Origin: Haematobacter genomosp. 1
GTDB taxonomy: Bacteria; Pseudomonadota; Alphaproteobacteria; Rhodobacterales; Rhodobacteraceae
Assembly (NCBI RefSeq): GCF_002196855.1
Contig: NZ_NIPW01000025.1
Span: 1-64,000 of the forward strand
Direction of reading: 5' to 3'
Length of the DNA: 64,000 nt
The notes beneath the pieces are model-generated. The model searched no databases, was not told the DNA's origin, and saw only the letters and a list, made by a program, of their open reading frames with translations. The translations under genes were made by a program, and so were the position numbers. Below are positions 20,754-30,401 of the stretch, in pieces (positions within the stretch are counted from its first letter, which is position 1; every line of letters starts with the position of its first letter).

Positions 20754-20779
20754 AACGCGGATCGTGCCCTCGCTGTTCC
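20754..20779 (-). promoter_or_regulatory. EcfG-type promoter of the 66-aa gene
   Basis: On the minus strand GGAAC is followed after 17 bases by CGTT, both blocks exact, ending 32 bases before the 66-aa start codon. It lies 1.2 kb from the EcfG-like sigma gene. Confidence 0.6.
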
Positions 20780-20853
20780 GCCGCCGCCCTCTCCGGGGTG
20801 GAAATCCGTTCGGCAACACGTCATGAAGACGCAGCCCCAGCAGGACGTGCGAC

Positions 20854-22557
20854 ATGCTCAGACAGTTCTTCTCCTACTACCGGCCGTGGAAGCTGCTTTT
20901 CTGCATCGATTTCGGTTGCGCCGTGCTGTCCGGGATGTTGGAGCTTGCATTCCCGCTCGCCGTCCAGGGCTTCATCGACAGACTTCTGCCGCAGGGGGAC
21001 TGGTCCTTTACCTGGCTGGCGGCGCTGGGGCTTCTGGTCATCTATCTGGTGAATACCGGGCTGATGGTCGTGGTGACCTACTGGGGCCACATGCTGGGCA
21101 TCAACATCGAGACGGAGATGCGGCGGCGGGCCTTCGAGCATCTCCAGAAACTCTCATTCGGGTTCTTCGACAAGGTGCGGACGGGCAAGCTCGTCGCCCG
21201 CGTCACCCGCGATCTGGAGGAGATCGGCGAGGTCGCCCACCACGGGCCGGAGGATCTGTTCATCGCTGTGATGACCTTTGCCGGGGCCTTCATCCTCATG
21301 ATGTGGATCAGCCTGCCGCTCGCCCTCATCACGGCGGCGATCGTTCCGGCGATGGTGCTGATCGTGATGGTCTATGGCGGCAAGATGACGGCGACATGGC
21401 GGGCGATCTACTCCCGCGTCGGCAACTTCAACGTCCGGCTGGAAGAGAACGTGGGCGGCATGCGCGTCGTGCAGGCCTTCGCCAACGAGGATCACGAGAA
21501 GGCGCTTTTCGCAAAGGACAACGCCAACTACCGCGAAACGAAGTTGTCCGCCTACAGGGTGATGGCCGCATCACAGTCGCTGTCCTACATGGGGATGCGG
21601 CTCGTTCAGGTGGTGGTGATGGTGGCGGGCGCGAGCTTCGTGCTCAACGGGTCGCTTTCCACGGGGGGCTTCGTCGCCTTCCTTCTGCTGGTCAGCGTGT
21701 TCTTCCGCCCGCTCGACAAGATCGCCGCGGTGATCGAGACCTATCCGCGCGGCATCGCGGGCTTCCGCCGTTACCTCGAACTGCTGGAGACGGAGCCCGA
21801 AGTGGCCGACCGGCCCGACGCGCGCCCTGCCACCGCACTCACCGGTGCGATCCGGTTCGAGGATGTGAACTTTTCCTACCGGGAAGACCGGCCGGTGCTC
21901 CGCGACGTGAACCTCTCCGTCCGTCCGGGCGAGACGCTCGCCTTCGTCGGCCCCTCGGGCGCCGGCAAGACGACGCTTCTGGCGCTGCTGCCCCGATTCT
22001 ATGAACCGACATCGGGCCGTATCACCATCGACGGCACCCCGATCGACGCCTTTACCCTACAAAGCCTGCGGCGTCAGATCGGCATCGTCCAGCAGGACGT
22101 GTTCCTGTTCGGCGGCACCCTGCGCGAGAACATCGCCTACGGACGGCTGGGCGCGACGGAGAACGACATCATCGAGGCCGCCCGGCAGGCGCAGCTGGGC
22201 CCGATGATCGAGCGTCTGCCGGACGGGCTGGATACCGTGGTGGGCGAAAGGGGCGTGACCCTTTCGGGCGGACAGAAGCAGCGCGTGGCCATCGCGCGCG
22301 CCTTCCTGAAGAATCCGCCGATCCTCATTCTGGACGAGGCGACCTCCGCCCTCGACAACGAGACGGAGCGCGAGATCCAGATGGCGCTGGACGCGCTGGC
22401 GGTAGGGCGCACGACCCTCATCATTGCGCACCGTCTGGCGACCATCCGGCATGCAGACCGCATCGTGGTGATGGAGGATGGCCGTGTGGTGGAGACCGGC
22501 ACCCACGCCGAACTTGCGGCCTCCGGCGGGCGCTATGCCCGGCTCAGCGCCGCGTAA
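20854..22557 (+). CDS. ABC exporter half-transporter (fused permease and ATPase)
   Basis: The 567-aa product has an N-terminal six-helix membrane domain (about residues 1-310) and a C-terminal ATPase with Walker A GPSGAGKT, Q-loop VQQDVFLFGG, signature LSGGQKQRVAIARAFL and Walker B ILILDEATS. It therefore works as a homodimer or with a partner. It resembles MsbA/multidrug-type lipid or drug exporters, but the substrate cannot be read from sequence. It stands alone, converging with the PagL-like gene 3 bases later. Confidence 0.92.
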   Translation: MLRQFFSYYRPWKLLFCIDFGCAVLSGMLELAFPLAVQGFIDRLLPQGDWSFTWLAALGLLVIYLVNTGLMVVVTYWGHMLGINIETEMRRRAFEHLQKLSFGFFDKVRTGKLVARVTRDLEEIGEVAHHGPEDLFIAVMTFAGAFILMMWISLPLALITAAIVPAMVLIVMVYGGKMTATWRAIYSRVGNFNVRLEENVGGMRVVQAFANEDHEKALFAKDNANYRETKLSAYRVMAASQSLSYMGMRLVQVVVMVAGASFVLNGSLSTGGFVAFLLLVSVFFRPLDKIAAVIETYPRGIAGFRRYLELLETEPEVADRPDARPATALTGAIRFEDVNFSYREDRPVLRDVNLSVRPGETLAFVGPSGAGKTTLLALLPRFYEPTSGRITIDGTPIDAFTLQSLRRQIGIVQQDVFLFGGTLRENIAYGRLGATENDIIEAARQAQLGPMIERLPDGLDTVVGERGVTLSGGQKQRVAIARAFLKNPPILILDEATSALDNETEREIQMALDALAVGRTTLIIAHRLATIRHADRIVVMEDGRVVETGTHAELAASGGRYARLSAA

Positions 22558-22560
22558 GGG

Positions 22561-23100
22561 TCAGAACCGGTAATAATAGCCGACCGTATAGACCTCGATC
22601 CCCGGATTTGGCTTGGCCAGCCCGGCGTTCGAATAATGCCGGATGTCCGCCGTGAGATAACCCGGCCCGACGGGATAGGAGAGTCCGAAGCCTGTCTGAA
22701 AATGGCCCTGAGAGCCCATGTCATGCTTGCCGACCTGTTGATCGCTGAAAAAGCCGAACCCGATCATCAGTTCCACCCCGAGATCGCCCCAGATCGGCCG
22801 GTGCCAAACGGGCGCAAGCGTGATGAGCTGCACGGAGTCGTCTCCCGGGCCGGTCTGCCAGTTGGCGACGGTCACCTCGACCAGCCGCTCGAAACCCCAG
22901 CGCTCCAGATAGCTGCCGGACCACGGGCGGACATACCCCAGACGGAAAACAGCGTCCCCATCTGCGGTCGAGCCAGCGGCAAAAGTCAGCGACTGTGCGG
23001 TAGCAGGCGTGGCCAGCATGAAGCCCGCCGTAACGGCGACGGCCAGAAGCGTCAGCGGCGCGCCGATCGAGTTCCGCACCGAATTTCCATCTCTGGTCAT
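22561..23100 (-). CDS. PagL-like acyloxyacyl hydrolase (lipid A 3-O-deacylase family)
   Basis: PagL enzymes are outer-membrane beta-barrels that remove the 3-O acyl chain of lipid A. The 179-aa product has a signal peptide (cleavage probably after ATAQ, about residue 36), alternating barrel strands, the catalytic motif HYSNAGLAKPNPGIE (His-x-Ser) and a C-terminal aromatic end (YYYRF) suited to Bam recognition. The Shine-Dalgarno region GGGAG sits in one arm of a hairpin directly before the ATG. Modification of LPS is inferred from the family. Confidence 0.85.
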   Translation of the reverse strand: MTRDGNSVRNSIGAPLTLLAVAVTAGFMLATPATAQSLTFAAGSTADGDAVFRLGYVRPWSGSYLERWGFERLVEVTVANWQTGPGDDSVQLITLAPVWHRPIWGDLGVELMIGFGFFSDQQVGKHDMGSQGHFQTGFGLSYPVGPGYLTADIRHYSNAGLAKPNPGIEVYTVGYYYRF

Positions 23101-23103
23101 GCT

Positions 23104-23129
23104 GCTCTCCCAAGGACCACTCCCTTGGG
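23104..23129 (-). promoter_or_regulatory. Leader hairpin overlapping the ribosome site of the PagL-like gene
   Basis: On the minus strand CCCAAGG and CCTTGGG form a 7-bp stem with a 7-base loop. The 3' arm runs into the GGGAG ribosome site 7 bases before the ATG, so folding could hide it. This is a possible translational switch (thermosensor-like), or chance. Confidence 0.35.
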
Positions 23130-23200
23130 TTTAGCTTGCAACGGTTCATTGTCCATCACGCGCGCGTGAGAATTCGCCCGTCAGGGCAAGCCGGTCACAG

Positions 23201-24226
23201 TCAGCGGCGGCGGTTCATTTCCGACAGACGGAGGAACGCCCGTTCCATCACCGCCATGACGGGTGCGCGCTGCGAGGAGCGGAGCGTGAGGTCCGTATCG
23301 ACCAACAGCCGGATCGCCTCCTCCAGCCGCCGAATGCTCCAGCTCTGCACCTGCCGCTGCATCCGCTCGCGGCTGCGGAACGGCACTGGTGGGCGGGCAC
23401 GGGAGATCCCGGAAGCGGGACCACCCGGGTCGGACGCGGCGGCGTGGAGCGCGCGGAAATGCCGGGTGGCCGAGATGCAGAGCGTCACCGGGTTCACGCC
23501 CTGCCCCTCCAACCGCTGCAGGAGGGGGCCGATCTCTCCCGTCCGCGATTCGGCGACGGCGTGAAGCAGATCGTCCGTTTCCGCCTCCATCGTCACGGGA
23601 GCCACGGCGGCCACGTCGGCAGGGCTGACGGGCGCCGCATCGCCCAGATGGTAGAGCGCCAGCTTTTCCACCAGTTGCCGGAAATCGCCCGGCTCCAGTT
23701 CCCGGCCCAGCAGCAGAAGTTCCCCCATCGCCTCGGCGGAGATGGTGCCCACCCCCTCGCGCGACAGCGTGGCCTCGATCTCCTCCCGGCTGGGAGGATC
23801 GTCATAAAGCGCGATGGTCGGGGCTTTTGGATGACCTTCGAACAGCTTGCGAAGGGCGGAGCGGGGTGTGAGCGCACCTGCCGTCACCACGAGCTGGGCA
23901 TCTCCCTGCCGCCAGTCCTGAAGCGCCGCGGTGATGGCGGGGGCGACAGTGTCCGTCGCCTCCTCCACCAGAACGACGCGGGGACCGGGGAAGAAGCCCT
24001 GCGCCCGCATCGCATCGCCTGCCTGCGCCGGATCCTTGCGCAGATCGCCGCCGGGAATGCGGGTCAGGCGCATCTCCGCCTCTCCCTCCGGGCCGATGAG
24101 GGTTGCGATCATTTCCTTGCGGCGGAGCGCGACCCGCATCGGATCCGTCCCGTAGACCAGCACACCCGGCACGGCGGGATCGGGCCGGGCGAGAAACCGC
24201 GCCGCATCGCGGGCGGAGAACTTCAC
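23201..24226 (-). CDS. holA: DNA polymerase III delta subunit
   Basis: HolA is the clamp-loader wrench that opens the beta sliding clamp. The 341-aa length and motifs match the family, including VPGVLVYGTDPMRVALRR near residue 20, the AAA+-like domain without a functional Walker A, and the C-terminal helical domain ending RRLEEAIRLLVDTDLTLRSS. Its ATG overlaps the lptE stop (ATGA). The leuS-lptE-holA order is conserved across proteobacteria. Confidence 0.95.
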   Translation of the reverse strand: MKFSARDAARFLARPDPAVPGVLVYGTDPMRVALRRKEMIATLIGPEGEAEMRLTRIPGGDLRKDPAQAGDAMRAQGFFPGPRVVLVEEATDTVAPAITAALQDWRQGDAQLVVTAGALTPRSALRKLFEGHPKAPTIALYDDPPSREEIEATLSREGVGTISAEAMGELLLLGRELEPGDFRQLVEKLALYHLGDAAPVSPADVAAVAPVTMEAETDDLLHAVAESRTGEIGPLLQRLEGQGVNPVTLCISATRHFRALHAAASDPGGPASGISRARPPVPFRSRERMQRQVQSWSIRRLEEAIRLLVDTDLTLRSSQRAPVMAVMERAFLRLSEMNRRR

Positions 24227-24714
24227 GCCTTCCAGCTCCCATAGGTGGCGATGAGCTGCTCCGTCACCTGATCGGCAAGCTGCCGCATCAGGCGCTTCTC
24301 GCCATCCACCTTGGCCGCGCGGCTGGAAACCGCAGAGCCAAGGCCCGAATAGCCCACGAAATTGGAGCCGGTGCCGCTATGCACCTGTTTTCCGGTCGAG
24401 AGATCCTTCACCGAATAAGCCACTTCGCCGAAAAGCTGGTAGCGGCTCGTCAGGTCATCGCGGGAGATGCTCACCCCCCATTCTTTCGTGCGGATCCGGT
24501 AGGAAAGAGCATAGCGCGGCGCTTCCGGCGGGCCCAGCACCTCCTCCACCCGTGCGAGGAAGGCATAGGTTTCGGGGTCGGTCGGATCGTCCACCCGCAT
24601 CGCGCCCCGAAGCGCATTGGCCCGTCCGTTTGTCCCGTAGGCAGGGGCGAAGCCGCAGCCCGCCAGCGGAACCAGAGCAGCCAGCAGGAAGGAACGGCGG
24701 TCAGGCGACCACAT
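24223..24714 (-). CDS. lptE: LPS-assembly lipoprotein LptE
   Basis: LptE plugs the LptD barrel that inserts LPS into the outer leaflet. The 163-aa product has a lipoprotein signal with lipobox LAGC (cysteine about residue 20) followed by GFAPAYG, the family hallmark, and an alpha/beta body. The start overlaps the last 14 bases of leuS, and the stop overlaps holA. The arrangement and size leave little doubt. Confidence 0.93.
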   Translation of the reverse strand: MWSPDRRSFLLAALVPLAGCGFAPAYGTNGRANALRGAMRVDDPTDPETYAFLARVEEVLGPPEAPRYALSYRIRTKEWGVSISRDDLTSRYQLFGEVAYSVKDLSTGKQVHSGTGSNFVGYSGLGSAVSSRAAKVDGEKRLMRQLADQVTEQLIATYGSWKA

Positions 24715-27238
24715 TGACGATCCGCCCCGGCACCACGATCAATTTCCTGGGCGCGGCGCCGGCCAGCACCTTCACCACCGTCTCGTCGGCAAGGACGAGC
24801 TTCTCCACCTCCGCCTGCGGCATGTCCTTCGGCACGGTGATCTCGCTCCGCCGCTTGCCGTTGATCTGGATGGGCAGGGTCACGTTGTCCTCCACCAGCA
24901 GGGCGGGATCGGCCTTGGGCCAGGGGGCGGAGACGACCATCCCCTCCCCGTCGAGCAGCGCCCAGACCTCCTCCGCGAGATGCGGAACCATGGGCGACAT
25001 GAGCTGCGCCATCACGCGCATCGCCTGCCGCTTCGCCTCTGCCCCGGCGGCGGAGCGGGACAGGGTATTGGTCAGTTCGTAGAGCTTCGCCACCGCCTTG
25101 TTGAACGCAAAACCGTCGATGGTCCGCGTCACTTCGTCTATCGCGCGGTGGGTGGCGCGAATCAGCGCCTCATCCTCCGCATTGGGCGCGGCCTCCGATG
25201 AGGCCGTTTCCACAGCCAGACGCCAGACCCGCGACAGATGCTTGAACGCGGCCTCCGCCCCCGCCGCCGTCCATTCCACATCCCGTTCGGGCGGGCTGTC
25301 GGACAGGATGAACCATCGCGCGGTATCCGCGCCGAATTCCGCGATGATGCTCAACGGATCGACGACGTTCTTCTTGGATTTCGACATCTTGGCAGAGGGG
25401 ATGATCTCCACCGCCTCGCCCGTGGCCTTCAGGCGGCCGTTCTCCACCTCCTCGGGCAGGTGATAGACGGGACGGTCCCGCTCATCGCGGGTCATGTAGA
25501 TTTCGTGGGTGACCATACCTTGCGTGAACAGTGCGTCGAACGGCTCCGCCGCCTTTGCCGGCAGATGGCCGGTGATGTTCATCGCCCGCGCAAAGAACCG
25601 CGAATAGAGCAGGTGCAGGATCGCGTGCTCGATACCGCCGATATACTGGTCCACATTCATCCAGTAATCGGCTTCGGCCTTGTCGGTCGGCGTGGGGGCG
25701 CGGGGCGCGGTGAAGCGGGCGTAATACCAAGACGAATCGACGAACGTATCCATCGTGTCGGTCTCGCGCTTCGCCGGGCCTCCGCAGGAGGGGCAGGACA
25801 CGTCCCGCCAAGTGGGGTGCCGGTCCAGCGGGTTGCCCGGCTGGTCGAAGGTGACGTCATCGGGAAGCCGGACGGGCAGGTTTTCCTTCCGCTCCGGCAC
25901 GACACCGCAGGCCGCGCAATGCACCACGGGGATCGGACAGCCCCAGTAGCGCTGCCGCGACAGGCCCCAGTCGCGCAGGCGATAGTTGGTGACACCCTGC
26001 CCCACCCCGTTCGTCTCGCAGAAGACGACGGCGGCAGCGACGGCGGTCTCCCCGGTCTGCACCTCCTCGCCCGCGAAACCGCGGATGTAGCGGACAGGCT
26101 CCGACTTCGGCGGGACGAAGGGCAGTTCGGCGGCGCCGTCCAGCGGTTCGAACACCGGCTCGATCGGCAGTCCGTATTTCGTGGCGAATTCGAAATCGCG
26201 CGCATCATGGGCCGGGCAGCCGAAAATCGCCCCGCTGCCATAGTCCATCAGCACGAAGTTCGCGATATAGACCGGCAGTTCCCAAGAGGTATCGAACGGG
26301 TGCCGCACGCGGATGCCGGTATCGAAGCCCTTCTTCTCGGCCTTCTCCAGCGCCTCCTCGGACGTGCCGATCCGTCGGCAGTCCTCCACGAAGGCGGCAA
26401 CGTCGGGGTCATGCCGCTCCAGCGCTTTGGCAAGCGGATGATCCGGCGATATGGCCGCGAAGCTCGCCCCCATCAGCGTATCGGGCCGGGTGGTATAGAC
26501 CTCGATCCGGTCGTGCCCTTCCGGCGCATCGACGGTGGAGAAGGCGAACCGCAGCCCCTTCGATTCGCCGATCCAGTTCCGCTGCATGAGCCGGACCTTT
26601 TCCGGCCACTTCTCCAGACCGTCCAGCGCCTGCGACAGCTCGCCCGCGAAATCGGAAATGCGGAAGAACCACTGCGTCAGCTCCCGCCGCTCCACCAGCG
26701 CGCCGGAGCGCCAGCCGCGGCCGTCGATCACCTGCTCGTTGGCCAGCACGGTCATATCCACCGGATCCCAGTTGACCTGCGCGGACTTGCGATAGACCAG
26801 CCCCGCCTCCAGCATGTCGAGGAACAGCGCCTGTTGCTGGCCGTAATACTCGGGATCGCAGGTGGCGAACTCCCGGCTCCAGTCGATGGAGAGGCCGAGC
26901 GGCTTCATCTGCGCCTTCATGTCGGCGATGTTGGAATAGGTCCATTCCTTCGGGTGGCCACCCCGCTCCATCGCGGCGTTCTCCGCCGGCATGCCGAAGG
27001 CGTCCCATCCCATGGGATGCAGCACCGAGAAACCGGAGGAGCTTTTGTAGCGCGCCACCACGTCGCCCATGGTGTAGTTCCGCACATGCCCCATGTGGAT
27101 GCGTCCCGAAGGATAGGGGAACATCTCCAGCACGTAGTATTTGGGCCGGGCGGGATCGTGTCTGGCGGTAAACACATCCGCTTCCGCCCAGGCGGCTTGC
27201 CATTTCGCTTCGCTGGCGGAGGGATCGTAGCGGGACAT
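24701..27238 (-). CDS. leuS: Leucyl-tRNA synthetase
   Basis: LeuRS charges tRNA-Leu. The 845-aa class-I synthetase shows the HIGH-type motif in [15 protein letters not shown], a CP1 editing domain (about residues 220-420), zinc-type CxxC clusters (CAACG, CPSCGG) and KMSKSKKN. I placed the start at the ATG of [10 protein letters not shown] because the 19-residue upstream extension is atypical. It heads the leuS-lptE-holA operon. Confidence 0.98.
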   Translation of the reverse strand: MSRYDPSASEAKWQAAWAEADVFTARHDPARPKYYVLEMFPYPSGRIHMGHVRNYTMGDVVARYKSSSGFSVLHPMGWDAFGMPAENAAMERGGHPKEWTYSNIADMKAQMKPLGLSIDWSREFATCDPEYYGQQQALFLDMLEAGLVYRKSAQVNWDPVDMTVLANEQVIDGRGWRSGALVERRELTQWFFRISDFAGELSQALDGLEKWPEKVRLMQRNWIGESKGLRFAFSTVDAPEGHDRIEVYTTRPDTLMGASFAAISPDHPLAKALERHDPDVAAFVEDCRRIGTSEEALEKAEKKGFDTGIRVRHPFDTSWELPVYIANFVLMDYGSGAIFGCPAHDARDFEFATKYGLPIEPVFEPLDGAAELPFVPPKSEPVRYIRGFAGEEVQTGETAVAAAVVFCETNGVGQGVTNYRLRDWGLSRQRYWGCPIPVVHCAACGVVPERKENLPVRLPDDVTFDQPGNPLDRHPTWRDVSCPSCGGPAKRETDTMDTFVDSSWYYARFTAPRAPTPTDKAEADYWMNVDQYIGGIEHAILHLLYSRFFARAMNITGHLPAKAAEPFDALFTQGMVTHEIYMTRDERDRPVYHLPEEVENGRLKATGEAVEIIPSAKMSKSKKNVVDPLSIIAEFGADTARWFILSDSPPERDVEWTAAGAEAAFKHLSRVWRLAVETASSEAAPNAEDEALIRATHRAIDEVTRTIDGFAFNKAVAKLYELTNTLSRSAAGAEAKRQAMRVMAQLMSPMVPHLAEEVWALLDGEGMVVSAPWPKADPALLVEDNVTLPIQINGKRRSEITVPKDMPQAEVEKLVLADETVVKVLAGAAPRKLIVVPGRIVNVVA

Positions 27239-27348
27239 ATGGGCTTCCTCAGGCGGCTCGGGATCCGGGCCGGAATACACCGGCCACGCCGCCAAGGTCT
27301 AGGCCATTCGCCCGCGGTCGCAGCAAGACCGGCTGCACCGGCCGGATG

Positions 27349-27858
27349 CTAGAGGCGACCGTCCTGAATGCGGAGCTGCCGGGCGCGGGTCAGAATCGCA
27401 TCTTCCACCTGGCGCACCGTCTCCGCGCTCACCGCGCGGCCGCCCTGGGTCTGGAGCGAAACCTTCAGCGACCGGGCATCGAGCGCGGGATCACGCACAT
27501 AGACAGTGGCGCGATAGGCGCGCCCGCCGCCAGGGGGCGTGCCGTACCCCGTCACGATCACCCCGCCGAAGGGATCGACCGTCTGGATCGGCAGGAAGTT
27601 CAGCACGTCCAGCGCCGCGTTCCAGATATACTTGTTGACGTTGACGGTGGTGTTCGGGTTGTCCCGCTCGGAGAACAGATCCCAGACCGTGCCGCCTTCG
27701 GCCCGCCCGGCAGCAAGCTCCTTTTCCAGCGACCCGACCGGGATGTTCTGATCGGTGGTGTTGTTGGCGCAGCCCGCAAGAAGCAGCGCGCCACAGAGAA
27801 GTCCGACAGCCGCCCGGCTTCCGCCCAGGGTGACTTGCGAGAGAGTGCCAAGGGCCAT
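27349..27858 (-). CDS. DUF3576 lipoprotein
   Basis: The 169-aa product has a lipoprotein signal with lipobox LLAGC (cysteine about residue 30). The conserved DUF3576 body contains VWDLFSERDNPNTTVNVNKY and TVDPFGGVIVTGY. Members are alphaproteobacterial outer-membrane or periplasmic lipoproteins of unknown function. It lies 110 bases upstream of leuS on the same strand and may belong to that transcription unit. Confidence 0.88.
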   Translation of the reverse strand: MALGTLSQVTLGGSRAAVGLLCGALLLAGCANNTTDQNIPVGSLEKELAAGRAEGGTVWDLFSERDNPNTTVNVNKYIWNAALDVLNFLPIQTVDPFGGVIVTGYGTPPGGGRAYRATVYVRDPALDARSLKVSLQTQGGRAVSAETVRQVEDAILTRARQLRIQDGRL

Positions 27859-28109
27859 CCGTCCGATCCGTTCTGCGCAGTCTGCCTTCCCTGTTGTCTA
27901 TCCGACGGTCCCGAAGCGGACAAGTCCCTAAGCCTTTTCCATCGCCCCGCAGCGGAAAACCCGGTGTGGCAAAGCTGCACCATGCATCATCCCTTGTCAG
28001 GCGGGGCACGCGGCTCGCTTGCAATATGGGGTCCGGGCGGGAAATACAGTCTCATTCCCAGTTCGGATTTCCCTGGATTGGGCTGCACCTTGAACCACGA
28101 GGGAAAACG

Positions 28110-29123
28110 ATGAAAAAGATCCTGTTCGCGACGACCGCGCTGGTGATGACCGCTGGTGTCGCCGCTGCCGAAGTCGCGGTCACCGGCGACGGCCGCATGG
28201 GTATCGTCTACGATGGTGAGAACGCCAACTTCAACAGCCGTATCCGCGCCATCTTCACCATGGCCGGTGAAACGGACGGCGGTCTGACCTTCGGCGGCTC
28301 CATCCGTGCCGACAACTCTGCCAATGGTACCGTGGGTGCCGCGGGCAACATCTTCATCTCGGGCGAATTCGGCAAGATCGCCATGGGCGACGTCGATGGC
28401 GCTCTTGAGAACGCCGTGGGCGATCTCTCCGGGATCGGTTATTCGAACGCCAACTCCATCATGGAATGGTACGAAACCGAATACCTGAACTACACCAATA
28501 TTCAGGACCCCTACCTGCTGTATTCCTACAGCTTCGGTGACTTCGGCTTCTATGCCGGCATGAGCGACGGCACCGCCGGCGGTATGCACGGCAACACCGA
28601 CAAAGACACCCCGCGCTTCGAGCAGTACTCGGTCGGCGCGACCTACGACTTCGGCGATTTCGGCGTGGCTGGCGGTTACGAATCCCGCAAGGCCGAAAAC
28701 TACGAGCGTGAATACCAGTGGATCGTCAGCGCCAACGCCGCCTTCGGCGACGCGGCTCTGAAAGGCTTCTACGGCAAAGGTAAAGCCTACAACTTCGCGG
28801 GCAACGACTACGACGTCAACACTGGCGACCTGATCGCCCCGTCCGTGTTCCAGAAGTTCGACCAGTACGGCGTGTCCTTCGACTACAAGATGGGCCCGAC
28901 CACGGTCACCGCGTTCTACCGTGAGCTGAGCCTCGACACGACGGGCGACGCGAAATACTACGGCCTCGGCGCGGCATACAACCTCGGCGGTGGCGCGACC
29001 CTCAAAGGCGGCGTCATGAAAATGGACCGTCCGGATGGTGCCTACATCCAGGACAACCAGTCCGGCTCGATCATCGCGCAGGACGAAACCGTCGCCGACT
29101 TCGGCGTCGTGTTCAAGTTCTGA
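28110..29123 (+). CDS. Outer-membrane porin
   Basis: The 337-aa product has a classic signal peptide (MKKILFATTALVMTAGVAAA) and a Gly/Asn/Tyr-rich, acidic beta-barrel body of the Gram-negative porin type found in Rhodobacteraceae. It ends in FGVVFKF with a C-terminal Phe. It probably forms a trimeric general-diffusion channel. GAGGG lies 7 bases before the ATG, and codon use is strongly biased as in highly expressed genes. The gene is monocistronic with a strong terminator. Confidence 0.93.
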   Translation: MKKILFATTALVMTAGVAAAEVAVTGDGRMGIVYDGENANFNSRIRAIFTMAGETDGGLTFGGSIRADNSANGTVGAAGNIFISGEFGKIAMGDVDGALENAVGDLSGIGYSNANSIMEWYETEYLNYTNIQDPYLLYSYSFGDFGFYAGMSDGTAGGMHGNTDKDTPRFEQYSVGATYDFGDFGVAGGYESRKAENYEREYQWIVSANAAFGDAALKGFYGKGKAYNFAGNDYDVNTGDLIAPSVFQKFDQYGVSFDYKMGPTTVTAFYRELSLDTTGDAKYYGLGAAYNLGGGATLKGGVMKMDRPDGAYIQDNQSGSIIAQDETVADFGVVFKF

Positions 29124-29143
29124 TCCGACGACCATCTACGGAG

Positions 29144-29168
29144 AGAGCGGGCCTTGGCCCGCTCTTTT
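29144..29168 (+). terminator. Rho-independent terminator of the porin gene
   Basis: AGAGCGGGCC and GGCCCGCTCT form a 10-bp stem with a very short loop, continuing into TTT, 20 bases past the porin stop. Confidence 0.88.
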
Positions 29169-29247
29169 CATTTGGTCCGGCGGGTGGTCGGATCTGTTCA
29201 TTTTCGTGCTGCTGTGATCCCTTTCACCGCAAAGAAAGGAATCCAGG

Positions 29248-29904
29248 ATGCCGCTTATCGATATCAGGAACCGTATAGCCAAGGCCGAAGCAGAGGCGGG
29301 CCGCGCGCCGGGATCGGTCCATCTCATAGCGGTGTCAAAGGTCCAGCCGAACGCGCGGGTTGAGGCCGTTCTGGAAGAAGGTCAGCGCCTGTTCGGAGAG
29401 AACAAGGTGCAGGAGGCCGCCGCCAAATGGCCGGATTTCCGCGCCCGTTTCCCGGAAACCGAAGTTCACCTGATCGGCCCGCTTCAGACCAACAAGGCCA
29501 AACAGGCCGTGGATCTGTTCGAGGCGATCCACGCCCTCGATCGGCCCAAACTGGCCCATGTCCTTGCCGATCTCGCACAAAAGCGCGGTCGCTCTCCCCG
29601 GCTGTTCATTCAGGTCAACACCGGAGAGGAGCCGCAGAAGGCCGGTTGCCTCCCCGCCCAAGCGGATGCCTTTGTCGCCGAATGCCGGGCGATGGACCTG
29701 CCCGTTGTCGGGCTGATGTGCATACCCCCGGTGGAGGAGGAACCCGCGCTTCACTTTGCACTTCTGGCAAGGATCGCAGCCCGGAATGGCCTTCACGAGC
29801 TTTCCATGGGCATGAGCGATGATTTCGAGACCGCCATCGCCCATGGTGCAACCTATGTGCGGGTCGGCTCCGCCCTCTTCGGGGCCCGCAACCCCCAAGG
29901 CTGA
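29248..29904 (+). CDS. yggS: YggS/PROSC-family PLP homeostasis protein
   Basis: This PLP-binding protein keeps pyridoxal phosphate and amino-acid pools balanced and has no known catalytic turnover. The 218-aa single barrel has the PLP lysine in AVSKVQPN (about residue 31), the GENKVQEA motif and the C-terminal [20 protein letters not shown], then GSALFG signature. AAGGAAT precedes the start. Its 3' end overlaps the convergent L,D-transpeptidase gene by 52 bases. Confidence 0.96.
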   Translation: MPLIDIRNRIAKAEAEAGRAPGSVHLIAVSKVQPNARVEAVLEEGQRLFGENKVQEAAAKWPDFRARFPETEVHLIGPLQTNKAKQAVDLFEAIHALDRPKLAHVLADLAQKRGRSPRLFIQVNTGEEPQKAGCLPAQADAFVAECRAMDLPVVGLMCIPPVEEEPALHFALLARIAARNGLHELSMGMSDDFETAIAHGATYVRVGSALFGARNPQG

Positions 29905-30401
29905 TCATTGACACGCAGCGCCGTTCGGGGCGTCAGGCGTCTAGCCAGCCACAACAGGTTGTGGCGCGACAGTCCGATGCACCCCGCCGTCGGCGCACCG
30001 GGCCGTCGCCAACTGTGTAGAAAAATCGCAGACCCCCGACCCGGCAGCGCATCGGGCCAGTTCCAGTCCGTAACCAATATGAGATCGTAGAGCGGGTCGG
30101 GCCGCCGAAGGCTCTCGTGACTCCAGTCGTGCGGCGCCGCGACGAGCTGGTTGTACTCCGGGTCAGCCACATCGTCCGACCACAGGTCCCCCGGACGGAT
30201 CGGGACGGCCCAGCGAGGGAGCCGCCGCTGTTCGATCCTGTCGGGACGGTAGAGCATGGCGACGATCTCGTGCCGCCCGACCGGGGTTCCGCCATCCCCC
30301 TCGCGCTTGTCGGGCACGATACCGCCCCGCCCTATGGTGCAGGGCATCAACCGGTTCCCATAGCGCAATCCGGTGGGTGTCAGGACGAGATCTCCCGTCA
30401 A
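29853..30401 (-). CDS. L,D-transpeptidase (YkuD) domain protein
   Basis: The 182-aa product is essentially one YkuD domain with catalytic His and Cys in [20 protein letters not shown] (consensus HxnnnnSxGC). Enzymes of this fold form L,D cross-links in peptidoglycan or attach lipoproteins. No signal peptide is apparent, so its location is uncertain. The start is a TTG overlapping the ribA stop (TTGA), which suggests coupling. An ATG 18 codons later is the alternative. It overlaps yggS tail to tail. Confidence 0.85.
   Translation of the reverse strand: MTGDLVLTPTGLRYGNRLMPCTIGRGGIVPDKREGDGGTPVGRHEIVAMLYRPDRIEQRRLPRWAVPIRPGDLWSDDVADPEYNQLVAAPHDWSHESLRRPDPLYDLILVTDWNWPDALPGRGSAIFLHSWRRPGAPTAGCIGLSRHNLLWLARRLTPRTALRVNDQPWGLRAPKRAEPTRT

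Noticed and set aside
25238-27352. 704-codon plus-strand open frame opposite leuS
   Set aside because: It is a pure shadow of leuS with His/Arg/Gly-rich low-complexity translation.
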